NCBI RefSeq assembly: GCF_900105905.1
Contig: NZ_FNSV01000005.1
Location: 5,456,001 to 5,520,000, forward strand
DNA length: 64,000 nucleotides
From: Rhodococcus koreensis
GTDB taxonomy: Bacteria; Actinomycetota; Actinomycetes; Mycobacteriales; Mycobacteriaceae
Direction: 5' to 3'
Positions 17,029-25,803 of the stretch are shown here, one piece after another (the stretch's first letter is position 1; each line of letters starts with the position of its first letter). The translations under genes were made by a program, and so were the position numbers. Below the pieces are notes generated by a model that had not been told where the DNA came from, did no database searches, and worked only from the letters and a program-made list of their open reading frames with translations.

Positions 17029-19089
17029 GTGTCCACGCAGTACAGCGTCGTCGGCAGTGTCGCGATCATTCACCTCGACAATCCGCCTTTGAATGGGCTC
17101 TCGCTCTCCACCCGGCAGGGGATTCTGCGGGACTTCACCCGCGCTCTGGACGCACCCGGGATCGACTCGATCGTGTTGACCGGCAATGCCGCCGACTTCT
17201 CGGCCGGTGCGGACATCTCCGAAGTCGCCGCACCCCGGTCCGCTGCCGGGCCGTCGCTGCGTGAGTTGATCGAGGCCTTCGAGGACTCGAGCAAACCAGT
17301 TGTCGCGGCAATCGAGGGCACCTGTTTCGGCGGCGGCCTCGAGCTCGCTCTGGGCGCGCACTATCGTGTCGCGGCAACGACGGCGAAAGTCGCTCTGCCG
17401 GACGTGAAGCTGGGGCTCGTACCCGGCGCCGGTGGCACCCAGCGACTGCCGCGGGCGCTCGACATGCGGACAGCCGCCGACATGATCACCGGCGGATCGA
17501 CCCGCACCGCCGGTTCGCTCGCTGCCATCCCCGGGCAGAAGCTGTTCGATCTCGTCGTGGACGCCGATACCGTGACTGCCGCAACTCGTTTCGCAACCCG
17601 GATGGCCGCGAGCGGCCGGCGTCCGCGGATACGTGACCTCGTTGCCGCCGAAGGCGACGACCTGGGGACCCTGCACACGCAACTGACCAAACGGAGTCGA
17701 GGGTTCGCAGCTCCCCTGATCGCCCTCGACCTCGTGGAGAGGGCACGCGGCCCCTTCACCGAGGGGCTCGACGCCGAGCAGGCGGCCTTCCTCGAATTGG
17801 TGGGCAGTGATCAATCGGCGGCGCTGCGGCACGCGTTCTTCGCTGAACGGACTGCACGGAGGATCCCGGGAATGGCGGCCGGCACGGTGGCACGGCCGGT
17901 ACAGAAAGTCGCGGTCGTCGGCGCAGGCACGATGGGCGGCGGCATCGCCATGAACTTCCTCGACGCCGACATCCCGGTCGCCATGCTCGAGACGTCGCAG
18001 GAACCGCTCGACCGCGGTCTGGCCACGATTCGCCGCAATTATCAGTCGCAGGTGAACAGGGGAAAGCTGACGCCCGAGGCCCTGGAGAGGCGGATGGGAC
18101 TGCTCGATCCGACCGTCGACTACGCAGACCTCGCGGACTGCGACCTGGTGATCGAGGCCGTGTTCGAGGACATGGACGTCAAGCGCGTGGTATTCACGAA
18201 ACTCGACGAGGTGATGAAGCGCGGTGCAATCCTGGCGTCGAACACCTCGACGCTCGATGTCGACGTCATCGCCGAGTTCACCGGTCGGCCTGCCGATGTG
18301 GTGGGGATGCATTTCTTCAGCCCCGCGAACGTGATGACACTGCTGGAGATCGTTCGAGCGGACAAGACCGCCGACGACGTTCTGGCGACGGCGTCGGCTC
18401 TCGGGAGACGCGTCGGCAAGGTGACGGTGGTGGCCGGCGTGTGCGACGGGTTCATCGGCAACCGCATGCTGGCCCGATATCGACGGGCATCGGATCGTCT
18501 CCTCGAGGTGGGGGCGTCGCCGGAGCAGATCGACTCCGCCATGGAGGGTTTCGGATATGCGATGGGCCCGTATCGGGCCGGCGACCTGGCCGGCGGCGAC
18601 ATCGGCTGGGCGATTCGCAAGCGGCGCTATGCTGAGAATCCCGCCGCGCCACGTAACGAACTGGCCGACCGGCTGTGCGAGATGGGCCGATTCGGGCAGA
18701 AGACGGGAGCGGGCTGGTACGACTACGAGCCCGGGCGGCGTGACGCGATCCCGAGTCCGGTCGTGGCGGCGCTGCTCGAGTCGCACTACCGGGACACCGG
18801 CATTCGGCGGCAGAATTTCTCGGCGGAGGAGATCGTGCAGCGACTGGTCTTCGCGCTCGTGGACGAGGGCGCACGGATTCTCGACGAGGGGATAGCGTTG
18901 CGTGCCTCCGACATCGACGTGGTGTATCTCGCGGGCTACGGCTTTCCGCGCCATCGCGGTGGACCGATGTTCCACGCCGACGGTGTCGGGCTCGACCGAG
19001 TGGAAGAAGCGCTGCGGAGGTTCGACGAAAGCACCGAACCCGCGCCGTTGTTGACGAGATTGGCGAAGGAAGGAAGAACCTTCAACTGA
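17029..19089 (+). CDS. FadB-like enoyl-CoA hydratase / 3-hydroxyacyl-CoA dehydrogenase fusion
   Basis: 686 residues starting at GTG 17029, 4 bp after the MFS stop. Residues 1-190 are a crotonase domain (NAADFSAGADISEV, GTCFGGGLELALGAHYRVA, KLGLVPGAGGTQRL). Residues from ~292 are an NAD-binding HAD domain (AVVGAGTMGGGIAMNF), followed by two C-terminal HAD helical domains containing HFFSPANVMTLLEIVRA and CDGFIGNRML. It would hydrate the enoyl-CoA and oxidise the 3-hydroxyacyl-CoA to the ketoacyl-CoA used by the thiolase. Convergent with the LysR gene that ends 5 bp later. Confidence 0.92.
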   Translation: MSTQYSVVGSVAIIHLDNPPLNGLSLSTRQGILRDFTRALDAPGIDSIVLTGNAADFSAGADISEVAAPRSAAGPSLRELIEAFEDSSKPVVAAIEGTCFGGGLELALGAHYRVAATTAKVALPDVKLGLVPGAGGTQRLPRALDMRTAADMITGGSTRTAGSLAAIPGQKLFDLVVDADTVTAATRFATRMAASGRRPRIRDLVAAEGDDLGTLHTQLTKRSRGFAAPLIALDLVERARGPFTEGLDAEQAAFLELVGSDQSAALRHAFFAERTARRIPGMAAGTVARPVQKVAVVGAGTMGGGIAMNFLDADIPVAMLETSQEPLDRGLATIRRNYQSQVNRGKLTPEALERRMGLLDPTVDYADLADCDLVIEAVFEDMDVKRVVFTKLDEVMKRGAILASNTSTLDVDVIAEFTGRPADVVGMHFFSPANVMTLLEIVRADKTADDVLATASALGRRVGKVTVVAGVCDGFIGNRMLARYRRASDRLLEVGASPEQIDSAMEGFGYAMGPYRAGDLAGGDIGWAIRKRRYAENPAAPRNELADRLCEMGRFGQKTGAGWYDYEPGRRDAIPSPVVAALLESHYRDTGIRRQNFSAEEIVQRLVFALVDEGARILDEGIALRASDIDVVYLAGYGFPRHRGGPMFHADGVGLDRVEEALRRFDESTEPAPLLTRLAKEGRTFN

Positions 19090-19093
19090 CCCG

Positions 19094-20014
19094 TTACCGG
19101 GTCGTTCCATCGTCCCGGTCCCGTCGGCGGAGGGCCGCGTCGAGGAGCGCGCGCGCAGCGGGGGAGAGCACACCCGGCCGATGCATGACCGCGACCGTGA
19201 GAATCACCGGCGGCTCCATTGCCCGTGCCACCACGCCCGGCTCACCGGCATTGTCGACGACTGCCCTCGTGACCCAGGCCATTCCGGCACCGGCAGCAAC
19301 CAGTGGCACGGTGGCCTGGCGATGCGCCGTGACCACACCGAGCGTGGTCCGTCGCGATGCACGGCGTAACGCGGACTCCACCGAGACCCGCCCCTGCGCG
19401 CCGCCGGTCACCGCGATCACCGGCAGATCGGGGATCTGCTCGAACGGCAGGGGATCGGGGAGACCGTCCGCGATCACCCGCGGAAGGGCGATACACAATT
19501 CGTCGGTGCCCAAGCTGTGGGTGTCGAGGTCGCGGCGGTCGGTGACTTCTGTGGAGTCGGCCGGTTCGAGAAACCCGAATCCCAACTCCACGGTGCCGTC
19601 GCGCACCGCCCCGGCGACGTCGTTCTCGGACCGAAACTCCCTGATGCGGACGGTAACCGTGCCGTACGCCCGCCTCAGGTCACCGATCAGGTCGGGGAGC
19701 GGGGACTCGTAGAGGCCCGCGGTAGTGCCGATATCGACGTGTCCACCATGGAGGCCGGAGAGTTCGGCAACGGAGGCCTGCGCGGTGGCCATGTCCCGGA
19801 GTAGTTGCCGGGCAGGAGCAACCAGCGCCGCACCCACCGTCGTCGGAACGAGCCCACGGCCGACGCGATGAAAAAGGGGGGTGCCCAGATCACGTTCGAG
19901 GACGCGGATCGACTGCGACAGAGAGGGCTGCGCGAGGTGGAGCGCGGCGGCCGCGCGGACCACACCGCCGTGTTCGACCACGGCAAGGAAATGCTCGGCC
20001 TGCCGGAACTCCAT
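19094..20014 (-). CDS. LysR-family transcriptional regulator
   Basis: 306 residues if started at ATG 20014, preferred because GGAGGT lies 5 bp upstream; a second ATG at 20026 would add four residues. HTH in residues 2-60 (QAEHFLAVVEHGGVVRAAAA, then QPSLSQSIRVLERDLG), then the effector domain. It is divergent from another LysR gene (start 20141) across about 125 bp and convergent with the FadB-like gene. A back-to-back LysR pair suggests two inducers or cross-regulation. Confidence 0.85.
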   Translation of the reverse strand: MEFRQAEHFLAVVEHGGVVRAAAALHLAQPSLSQSIRVLERDLGTPLFHRVGRGLVPTTVGAALVAPARQLLRDMATAQASVAELSGLHGGHVDIGTTAGLYESPLPDLIGDLRRAYGTVTVRIREFRSENDVAGAVRDGTVELGFGFLEPADSTEVTDRRDLDTHSLGTDELCIALPRVIADGLPDPLPFEQIPDLPVIAVTGGAQGRVSVESALRRASRRTTLGVVTAHRQATVPLVAAGAGMAWVTRAVVDNAGEPGVVARAMEPPVILTVAVMHRPGVLSPAARALLDAALRRRDRDDGTTR

Positions 20015-20140
20015 GTCCACCTCCATGCCACCGTGGCCCGCGCGTGAGGGACGTGACCGCCGTCCAGAGCGCGAAACGCGAAGACCACTGCTTCGCCAGT
20101 GTCACCTTATCGCCCACGTCACGTTGGGTAGGGTCGGGAA

Positions 20141-21034
20141 GTGGACTCACGTCAACTGCGCTACTTCCTCGCTGTCGTCGAGAACGGCAGCGTGACCCGG
20201 GCAGCTGAGGTTCTGTACGTGGCCCAGCCAGCGCTGTCGCAGTCGCTGCGGGCGCTGGAAGGTGAACTGGGGGTCGAACTCTTTCGGCGGGTGCCACGAG
20301 GAATGGAGTTGACCGATGCGGGTGCGGCATTGCTGGGGCCCGCGCGCCAGGTGCTGCAGTCGTCCCGCCGTGCGGACGAGATCGTGCGGGGGATCGCCAC
20401 GCTCGAGAACGGCTGGCTCGATGTGGCCAGCCCGCCGGACCTCGCGGTGGAACCGCTCGCCTCGTTGGTGGCACAATTTCGGGCACAGTACCCGGGCGTG
20501 TGGGTCAATCTGATGGATCCGGGGCCCAACGCCGGCGTGGAGACTCTCCTGAGAACCGCTCGATGCGAAGTCGGCATCGACTACCTCCCGGCCGACGACG
20601 ACAAGCTGTCGACCCGTGTGCTCGGCCGTCGCCGACTGCTGCTGGGGCTACCGGCAGAGGCACTCCACACGCAGACGGCGACCTTCCCGATCGATCGACT
20701 GTCCGAGCTACCGTTGATCGCCGGACCGAGGGGTACAGCTGTTCGCGACGAGGTCGAACGTGCTTGCGCTCAACACGGTTTCAGCCCGAACGTGGCGGTG
20801 GAGGTCGAACATGAACACAACGTGTATCTACTCGTCGAGGCCGGAGCGGGCGCGGCCTTCCTGACCGACTCCGAGGCCCGTCGAGCCGAGCGTCGCGGAG
20901 TACGGGTGATGCGAACTGAGCCCGAGTTGGGACACGACTACGGTGTGGTGTTCCGGTCGGGACCGTTGTCACCGGCGGCCGCAGCGTTCGCCGCTCTCGC
21001 CACCGGCTCGGCCCCCGGGGAGAGACATGCGTGA
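20141..21034 (+). CDS. LysR-family transcriptional regulator
   Basis: 297 residues from GTG 20141. HTH motif RYFLAVVENGSVTRAAEVLY, then QPALSQSLRALEGELG, similar in layout to the divergent neighbour and to the LysR at 5967, so the three may be paralogues. Effector domain from about residue 90. It reads toward the enoyl-CoA hydratase 100 bp downstream and is the likely regulator of that gene or of the whole island. Confidence 0.85.
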   Translation: MDSRQLRYFLAVVENGSVTRAAEVLYVAQPALSQSLRALEGELGVELFRRVPRGMELTDAGAALLGPARQVLQSSRRADEIVRGIATLENGWLDVASPPDLAVEPLASLVAQFRAQYPGVWVNLMDPGPNAGVETLLRTARCEVGIDYLPADDDKLSTRVLGRRRLLLGLPAEALHTQTATFPIDRLSELPLIAGPRGTAVRDEVERACAQHGFSPNVAVEVEHEHNVYLLVEAGAGAAFLTDSEARRAERRGVRVMRTEPELGHDYGVVFRSGPLSPAAAAFAALATGSAPGERHA

Positions 21035-21133
21035 AGCCGATTGCTCTGGAAGGCAACGGATCTTTGACCCGAGCCGCCGAATCGAGGACGGTGAAGCCGA
21101 CGTACTCGACAAGTCCGAAGAGACAGGTTCCCG

Positions 21134-21985
21134 ATGAAGTTCAATACCATTCGCCTCGAGGTCGACGACGGCATCGCCACGATCACGCTGGACCGTCCCG
21201 ATCAGCTCAACGCATGCACGACGGAAATGAAATCGGAGATCATCGAAGCCTTCGATCACACCGACGCCAGCGATGCGGTCCGCGTGGTGATCATGACCGG
21301 CTCCGGTAGAGCGTTCTGCGCCGGCGCCGACCTCTCTGGAGGGGGTTCGCGATTCGACGCGCCGGAGGAGACCGACGGTGGAGTGCCCCGCGACGGCGGC
21401 GGTGAGATGACCCTGCGGATCTACGATTCGACGAAGCCCGTGATCGCGGCGATCAATGGTCCGGCAGTGGGAGTCGGCGCGACCATCACCCTCCCCATGG
21501 ACATCCGATTGGCCTCGGAGGGGGCGAAGTTCGCGTTTCCCTTCACCCGCCGCGGCATCATTCCCGAGAGTTGCTCGAGTTGGTTTCTCCCGCGTCTGGT
21601 GGGGGTCGAGCGGGCGGTGGAATGGCTGTACACGGGACGGCTGTTCACCGCAGCGGAGGCGCACGAAGGCGGCCTGATCAGTGCCGTCCATCCGCCGGAA
21701 ACGTTGCTCGCTGCCGCTCGGTCTCTCGCGGCGGAGATCATCGACAACACGGCACCCGTGTCGGTGACGCTGACCCGGCAATTGGTGTGGCGGATGCTCG
21801 GCGCCGCACATCCGATGGACGCGCACATCGCGGAGTCCCGGGGTATGCGCGCACAGGGCGCCAGCAGCGACGCCTACGAGGGCGTGACGGCCTTCCTGGA
21901 AAAGCGCCCACCCCGGTTCACCCGCAAAGTCACCTCTGATCTTCCGGACATCTTCCCGGGCTGGGTCCGCCCCGGGTACCGGTAG
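21134..21985 (+). CDS. Enoyl-CoA hydratase/isomerase family protein
   Basis: 283 residues from ATG 21134. Oxyanion-hole motifs are complete (GSGRAFCAGADLSGGG and INGPAVGVGATITLPMDIRLA). A Glu is present in the canonical region (TRRGIIPESCSSWFLPRLVG), the hallmark of crotonases acting in degradation of aliphatic or aromatic acyl-CoAs. C-terminal residues 235-283 form the usual trimerisation helices. It closes the beta-oxidation island; a short GC hairpin (GCCCT-CGTC-AGGGC, 21986-21999) follows the stop but lacks a T-run. Confidence 0.88.
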   Translation: MKFNTIRLEVDDGIATITLDRPDQLNACTTEMKSEIIEAFDHTDASDAVRVVIMTGSGRAFCAGADLSGGGSRFDAPEETDGGVPRDGGGEMTLRIYDSTKPVIAAINGPAVGVGATITLPMDIRLASEGAKFAFPFTRRGIIPESCSSWFLPRLVGVERAVEWLYTGRLFTAAEAHEGGLISAVHPPETLLAAARSLAAEIIDNTAPVSVTLTRQLVWRMLGAAHPMDAHIAESRGMRAQGASSDAYEGVTAFLEKRPPRFTRKVTSDLPDIFPGWVRPGYR

Positions 21986-22076
21986 GCCCTCGTCAGGGCG
22001 CCGATCGAATCCGGTTATCGGTGTGTTTCGTGATGCTTCGGTTCTGTAAAACATCCACTCCCAGGGCGAATTGGGC

Positions 22077-22113
22077 TGGACAGGGCAACCGGATCCACTG
22101 TATACAGTGAATA
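22077..22113 (+). promoter_or_regulatory. Leaderless-type promoter overlapped by a GntR palindrome
   Basis: CACTGTATACAGTG at 22096-22109 is a perfect 14-bp palindrome. Its core supplies TATACA (22101-22106) as a -10 box, with TGGACA (22077-22082) 18 bp upstream as a -35. A transcript start about 7 bp downstream would fall on the ATG at 22113, which has no Shine-Dalgarno, so a leaderless mRNA is expected. A repressor bound to the palindrome would cover the -10 element; the encoded GntR protein is the obvious candidate. Confidence 0.65.
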
Positions 22114-22805
22114 TGTCGCCTACGTCACACGAGTTCGGGTCTCCGGAAGGGGACCTGACGTCCCGGCTCCGAACCTCCATCGTCGAGGGCATCTATCCCC
22201 CTGGCCACCGCTTGGTGCAGGAGGAACTCGCCGACCGGTTCGGGGTGTCGCGGATTCCGCTGCGCGAAGCCATGCGGACCCTCGCGGGGGAGGGCCTGCT
22301 GCGCACGGTCCCGGGCCGCGGCACGTTCGTCACCGCGCTCGACCTCGACGAGATCGACGAGATCTACGACCTGCGCCGCCTGGTCGAGCCGAGCTTCGCC
22401 GAGCACGTCACCGAGCGAGTCTCGCGGCGCGACATCAGCCGCTTCGAGACGATGGCCGAGCAGATGGATCAGGTGGCCGACACCGGCGCCGGAGCGTGGT
22501 CGCGGACCAACCTGGCGTTCCATCTCGACATGTACCGGCTCTCGCGCCTGCCGATGCGCTACGAAATCATCGCCCAGATGTATCACCGGCTCGAGCCCTA
22601 TTCCCGGTTCTACGTGCACGGGACGTGTGCGTACGACCGGGTCCAGGACGAGCACAAGGCGATGGTTCAGGCGCTCGCCGACGGCAATTCCGAGGAGTTG
22701 GCTCGGCAGATCATCCTGCACATCGACGGTGGGCAGACCGGTCTGCACCGCGCCTGGGAGAACTCGGCCGAGGACATGCGCACCTACTGGGCCGAGCGCA
22801 GCTGA
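22113..22805 (+). CDS. GntR-family (FCD) transcriptional regulator of the oxoproline operon
   Basis: 230 residues from ATG 22113. Winged HTH at residues 10-80 (VQEELADRFGVSRIPLREAM, then TVPGRGTFVTAL), then the FCD helical domain with D/H ligand residues (FHLDMYRLS and later HKAMVQALADGN). Its stop overlaps the pxpA start (TGATG), so regulator and enzymes are co-translated. It probably represses its own operon through the dyad overlapping its promoter and is released by oxoproline, glutamate or a related acid. Confidence 0.88.
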   Translation: MSPTSHEFGSPEGDLTSRLRTSIVEGIYPPGHRLVQEELADRFGVSRIPLREAMRTLAGEGLLRTVPGRGTFVTALDLDEIDEIYDLRRLVEPSFAEHVTERVSRRDISRFETMAEQMDQVADTGAGAWSRTNLAFHLDMYRLSRLPMRYEIIAQMYHRLEPYSRFYVHGTCAYDRVQDEHKAMVQALADGNSEELARQIILHIDGGQTGLHRAWENSAEDMRTYWAERS

Positions 22806-23599
22806 TGGGCACTCGGACGGTCTCGATCAACACCGACATCGGTGAGGGGTTCGGCGTCTGGGGTGTCGGTGACGAGGCGCCGCTGATGGATCAGGTCACC
22901 GCCGCGAACATCGCCTGCGGCTTCCACGCCGGTGATCCCGACATCCTGCGCCGCACCTGTGAGATGGCCGCCGCCCGTGGGATTTCGGTGGGCGCGCAGG
23001 TGTCGTACCGCGACCTTGCCGGCTTCGGTCGCCGATTCATCGACGTGCCCACCCCGACGCTCGTCAACGACATCGTGTATCAGATCGGCGCCCTGCAGGC
23101 CTTTGCGCGGATCGCCGGGACGGTCGTGTCCTACGTCAAGGCGCACGGGGCGTTGTACAACACGGCCGCACGGCATCCGGGCCAGGCGCACGCCATCGCC
23201 GAAGCGATCGGACTGGTCGACCCGGACCTGCCCGTGCTCTGCCAGTACGACACGGTGCTGTGGCACACCGCTCTCGACGCCGGACTGACCCCTCAGGCGG
23301 AGGTATTCATCGATCGGTCGTACACGGATGAGGGGCTGCTGGTACCACGGTCGCACCCGGACGCATTGGTCGTCGACCCGTCCGCAGCCGCGAAACGGGC
23401 CGTGGACATGGTCGTGACCGGTTCGGTCGACGCGGTGGACGGCGGGACGGCCACGGTACTGCCGGACGGGGCGGCGACGATCGCGATGTGCGTGCACAGC
23501 GACACCCCCGGTGCGGTCGACATCGCCCGGCAGACCCGGGAACTGCTCGGGCGCAACGACGTGGCTCTGGTCGGGATCGGGGGTGGACGCCATGACTGA
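22805..23599 (+). CDS. pxpA: 5-oxoprolinase subunit A (LamB/YcsF family)
   Basis: 264 residues. Family marks: NTDIGEGFGVWGVGDE at the N-terminus, ANIACGFHAGDPDILRRT around residue 38, and YVKAHGALYNTAA. PxpA works with PxpB and PxpC in ATP-dependent hydrolysis of 5-oxoproline (pyroglutamate) to glutamate. Start ATG 22805 overlaps the GntR stop; the end overlaps pxpB by 8 bp. Complete and well conserved, in the usual A-B-C order. Confidence 0.88.
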   Translation: MGTRTVSINTDIGEGFGVWGVGDEAPLMDQVTAANIACGFHAGDPDILRRTCEMAAARGISVGAQVSYRDLAGFGRRFIDVPTPTLVNDIVYQIGALQAFARIAGTVVSYVKAHGALYNTAARHPGQAHAIAEAIGLVDPDLPVLCQYDTVLWHTALDAGLTPQAEVFIDRSYTDEGLLVPRSHPDALVVDPSAAAKRAVDMVVTGSVDAVDGGTATVLPDGAATIAMCVHSDTPGAVDIARQTRELLGRNDVALVGIGGGRHD

Positions 23600-24227
23600 A
23601 TCCGGCAACCTCCTCCGCGCGGGCGATCGTGCCTGGCTCGTCGATGTCGCACCCGAGCGGATCGCCGGTGTCGTGGCCGCGGCGCGTGCTCAGACCTGGT
23701 CGGCTCTGCTGGAAGACGTCGTCCCTGCCGCGCGTTCGATCATGTTCCGCGCCAACACCTCATCCGACATGCGGCTGCTCTCCGACCATGTCCGTCACCT
23801 TGTGGACACTGCCGGCGCAGACGCGTCGGCGGCATTCCTCGAACGCGAACCGGTAGTCATCCCGGTGCGCTACGACGGCGAGGACCTCGAGGAGGTGGCA
23901 CGGAGACTGGGCATGACCACGGCGGCGGTTGTCGCTGCACACACCTCCGCCGAGCATCGCGTGGGATTCTTCGGTTTCGCCCCCGGGTTCGCCTACATCG
24001 ACGGCCTGCCCGACGCGCTCGAGTTGCCTCGCCGCACGTCGCCGCGCCGACGGGTCGGTGCGGGACTCGTCGCCATCGCCGGCACCCAGACCGTTGTCTA
24101 TCCCGGCGGCACACCGGGTGGCTGGCACCTGATCGGCTCGACGTCGGAGGTCCTGTGGGACATCGACGCGGTGAATCCCAACCGGCTGTCCGTGGGTGAC
24201 CGCGTCGTCTTCGAGGCGGTGGAGTAG
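23592..24227 (+). CDS. pxpB: 5-oxoprolinase subunit B (KipI family)
   Basis: 211 residues from ATG 23592. KipI/allophanate-hydrolase-subunit-1 motifs: GFFGFAPGFAYIDGLP about residue 130, then RRRVGAGLVAIAGTQTVVYP and GGTPGGWHLIGST. Partner of PxpC. The pxpC start follows the stop with no gap. A role as histidine-kinase inhibitor (KipI) is less likely because all three oxoprolinase subunits are adjacent. Confidence 0.88.
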   Translation: MTESGNLLRAGDRAWLVDVAPERIAGVVAAARAQTWSALLEDVVPAARSIMFRANTSSDMRLLSDHVRHLVDTAGADASAAFLEREPVVIPVRYDGEDLEEVARRLGMTTAAVVAAHTSAEHRVGFFGFAPGFAYIDGLPDALELPRRTSPRRRVGAGLVAIAGTQTVVYPGGTPGGWHLIGSTSEVLWDIDAVNPNRLSVGDRVVFEAVE

Positions 24228-25151
24228 ATGACCTCGGTGCTGACCAGGCCCGTTCGACTACCTTCCGGTACTACGGTGTGCGCGCAGGTGTCGGTGATCG
24301 ACGCCGGACGGAGCACGACGCTCCAGGATCTGGGCCGGCCCGGATTCGCGCACCTCGGGGTCACCGCGTCCGGTGCCGCCGACCGAACCAGCCTGACGTT
24401 GGCGAACCGCCTCGTCGGCAACGCGGACGGCGCCGCCGCGCTCGAGAACACCTTCGGCGGGCTCGCGATCGCCGTGTCCGCGGACCGGTACGTGGCGATC
24501 ACCGGTGCCACCGTCGAGATTCGTGTCGACGGCCGCGCTCCGGCGGAGGGCCGGCGAATCCTGCTGCGGGCCGGGCAGATTCTCTCGCTGGGCCGTCCCG
24601 TCACGGGACTGCGCACTTACGTCGCGGTCGAAGGCGGAATCGACACCGATCGGGTCTTCGGTTCCGCCGCCACCGACTGCCTGTCCGGGGTCGGTCCGAC
24701 ACAGGTCCGGTCCGGCACGACCCTCGCGCTCGGGGCGGGTCATCCGGTACCCCACGACATCCCGCTCGAGCTGACTGTGCCCCGACTTCCGGTCGGGGCG
24801 GCAGAGGTGCGATTCCGGTGGGGCCCCCGGGACGGCCTGTTCGCGCCACAGGATCGGGCCGCGCTGACCGCCACGACGTGGACGGTGAGTGCGGACTGCG
24901 ACCGCGTCGGCGCCCGGCTGACGGGACCGCCGCTGACCGTCGGGTCGGTGGACTTGCCGAGCGAAGGCATGGCTCTCGGGGCGATCCAGATTCCACCGTC
25001 CGGGGAACCGATCGTGTTCCTCGCCGATCATCCCGTGACCGGGGGCTACCCGGTCATCGGGGTGGTGATCGAACGTGACGTCGACCTCGTGGCGCAGGCA
25101 GCACCAGGCACCCGGATCCGACTCGCAGCGCTCCCGAGGGGACACGACTGA
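24228..25151 (+). CDS. pxpC: 5-oxoprolinase subunit C (KipA/biotin-dependent carboxylase-like domain)
   Basis: 307 residues. The characteristic first third reads VIDAGRSTTLQDLGRPG and then GVTASGAADRTSLTLANRLV; the end has SEGMALGAIQIPPSGEPIVF and DHPVTGGYPVIGVV. It forms the catalytic assembly with PxpA and PxpB. No biotin-carrier domain is attached, as normal for PxpC. Followed after 58 bp by a VOC protein with its own ribosome site. Confidence 0.88.
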   Translation: MTSVLTRPVRLPSGTTVCAQVSVIDAGRSTTLQDLGRPGFAHLGVTASGAADRTSLTLANRLVGNADGAAALENTFGGLAIAVSADRYVAITGATVEIRVDGRAPAEGRRILLRAGQILSLGRPVTGLRTYVAVEGGIDTDRVFGSAATDCLSGVGPTQVRSGTTLALGAGHPVPHDIPLELTVPRLPVGAAEVRFRWGPRDGLFAPQDRAALTATTWTVSADCDRVGARLTGPPLTVGSVDLPSEGMALGAIQIPPSGEPIVFLADHPVTGGYPVIGVVIERDVDLVAQAAPGTRIRLAALPRGHD

Positions 25152-25209
25152 CCCGAACCCCGCACGTCCCGTCCATCTCCGAGTTCACGAATCACAGAAG
25201 AGGAAAAGT

Positions 25210-25662
25210 ATGACCGCCCAACTGACGAACCTTGTTCCTTTCCACCTCGCCATTCCCGTCGACGACATCGACGCCGCCCGCAACTTCTACGGCGGTGTAC
25301 TCGGATTCAGCGAAGGTCGGTCCGACACCAAGTGGATCGACTGGAACTTCGGCGGACACCAGGTTGTCACCCATCAGGTCGGTGACGGTCCCAGCGCGAC
25401 GCCCCGCGACGGGGTGGCCGGGACGAACCCGGTCGACGGACACAATGTTCCGGTTCCTCACTTCGGGCTGGTTCTGCCGGTCGACGAGTTCAAAGTTCTC
25501 GCAGAGAAACTCACGTCCATCGGGACGGAGTTCGTGATCGAACCGTACGTGCGATTCGAGGGCGAGCCGGGCGAACAGTGGACGATGTTCTTCCTCGACC
25601 CCGCCGGAAATGCTATGGAATTCAAGGCTTTCGCCGACCTGGACCAACTGTTCGCCGTCTGA
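25210..25662 (+). CDS. VOC/glyoxalase-family protein
   Basis: 150 residues from ATG 25210 (AGAGGAAAAG upstream). Two beta-alpha-beta-beta-beta modules: FHLAIPVDDIDAARNFYGGV with the first metal-type His, and a second ending FLDPAGNAMEFKAF with the Glu. This fits a metal-dependent VOC dioxygenase, epimerase or glyoxalase. VOC proteins are not a normal part of oxoprolinase operons, so it may handle a modified substrate (for example an N- or gamma-substituted glutamate or lactam). Substrate unknown. Confidence 0.8.
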   Translation: MTAQLTNLVPFHLAIPVDDIDAARNFYGGVLGFSEGRSDTKWIDWNFGGHQVVTHQVGDGPSATPRDGVAGTNPVDGHNVPVPHFGLVLPVDEFKVLAEKLTSIGTEFVIEPYVRFEGEPGEQWTMFFLDPAGNAMEFKAFADLDQLFAV

Positions 25663-25675
25663 GTCCGCGGACACA

Positions 25676-25709
25676 GGTCATCGGCAGGACTGCCATCCTG
25701 CCGATGACC
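25676..25709 (+). terminator. Strong 14-bp hairpin between VOC and MFS genes
   Basis: GGTCATCGGCAGGA at 25676-25689 pairs perfectly with TCCTGCCGATGACC at 25696-25709 around a 6-base loop, starting 14 bp after the VOC stop. No U-run follows, so it may be a partial terminator, an RNA-processing stem or a 3' stabiliser that sets transporter expression lower than the enzymes. Confidence 0.6.
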
Positions 25710-25803
25710 GCTTGGGCACCCCAGCGCCGCGGTGCCACGTTTTCCGACCCCGCGATCGGGACCTCCTCGCAGCACCTCCGCCACTTCTTCGTTGGAGTTC
25801 GCC

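Noticed and set aside
16780..19173. 797-residue open frame on the minus strand
   Set aside because: Antisense to the FadB-like fusion, whose motifs are intact; composition is Arg/Gly/His rich as in a shadow frame.
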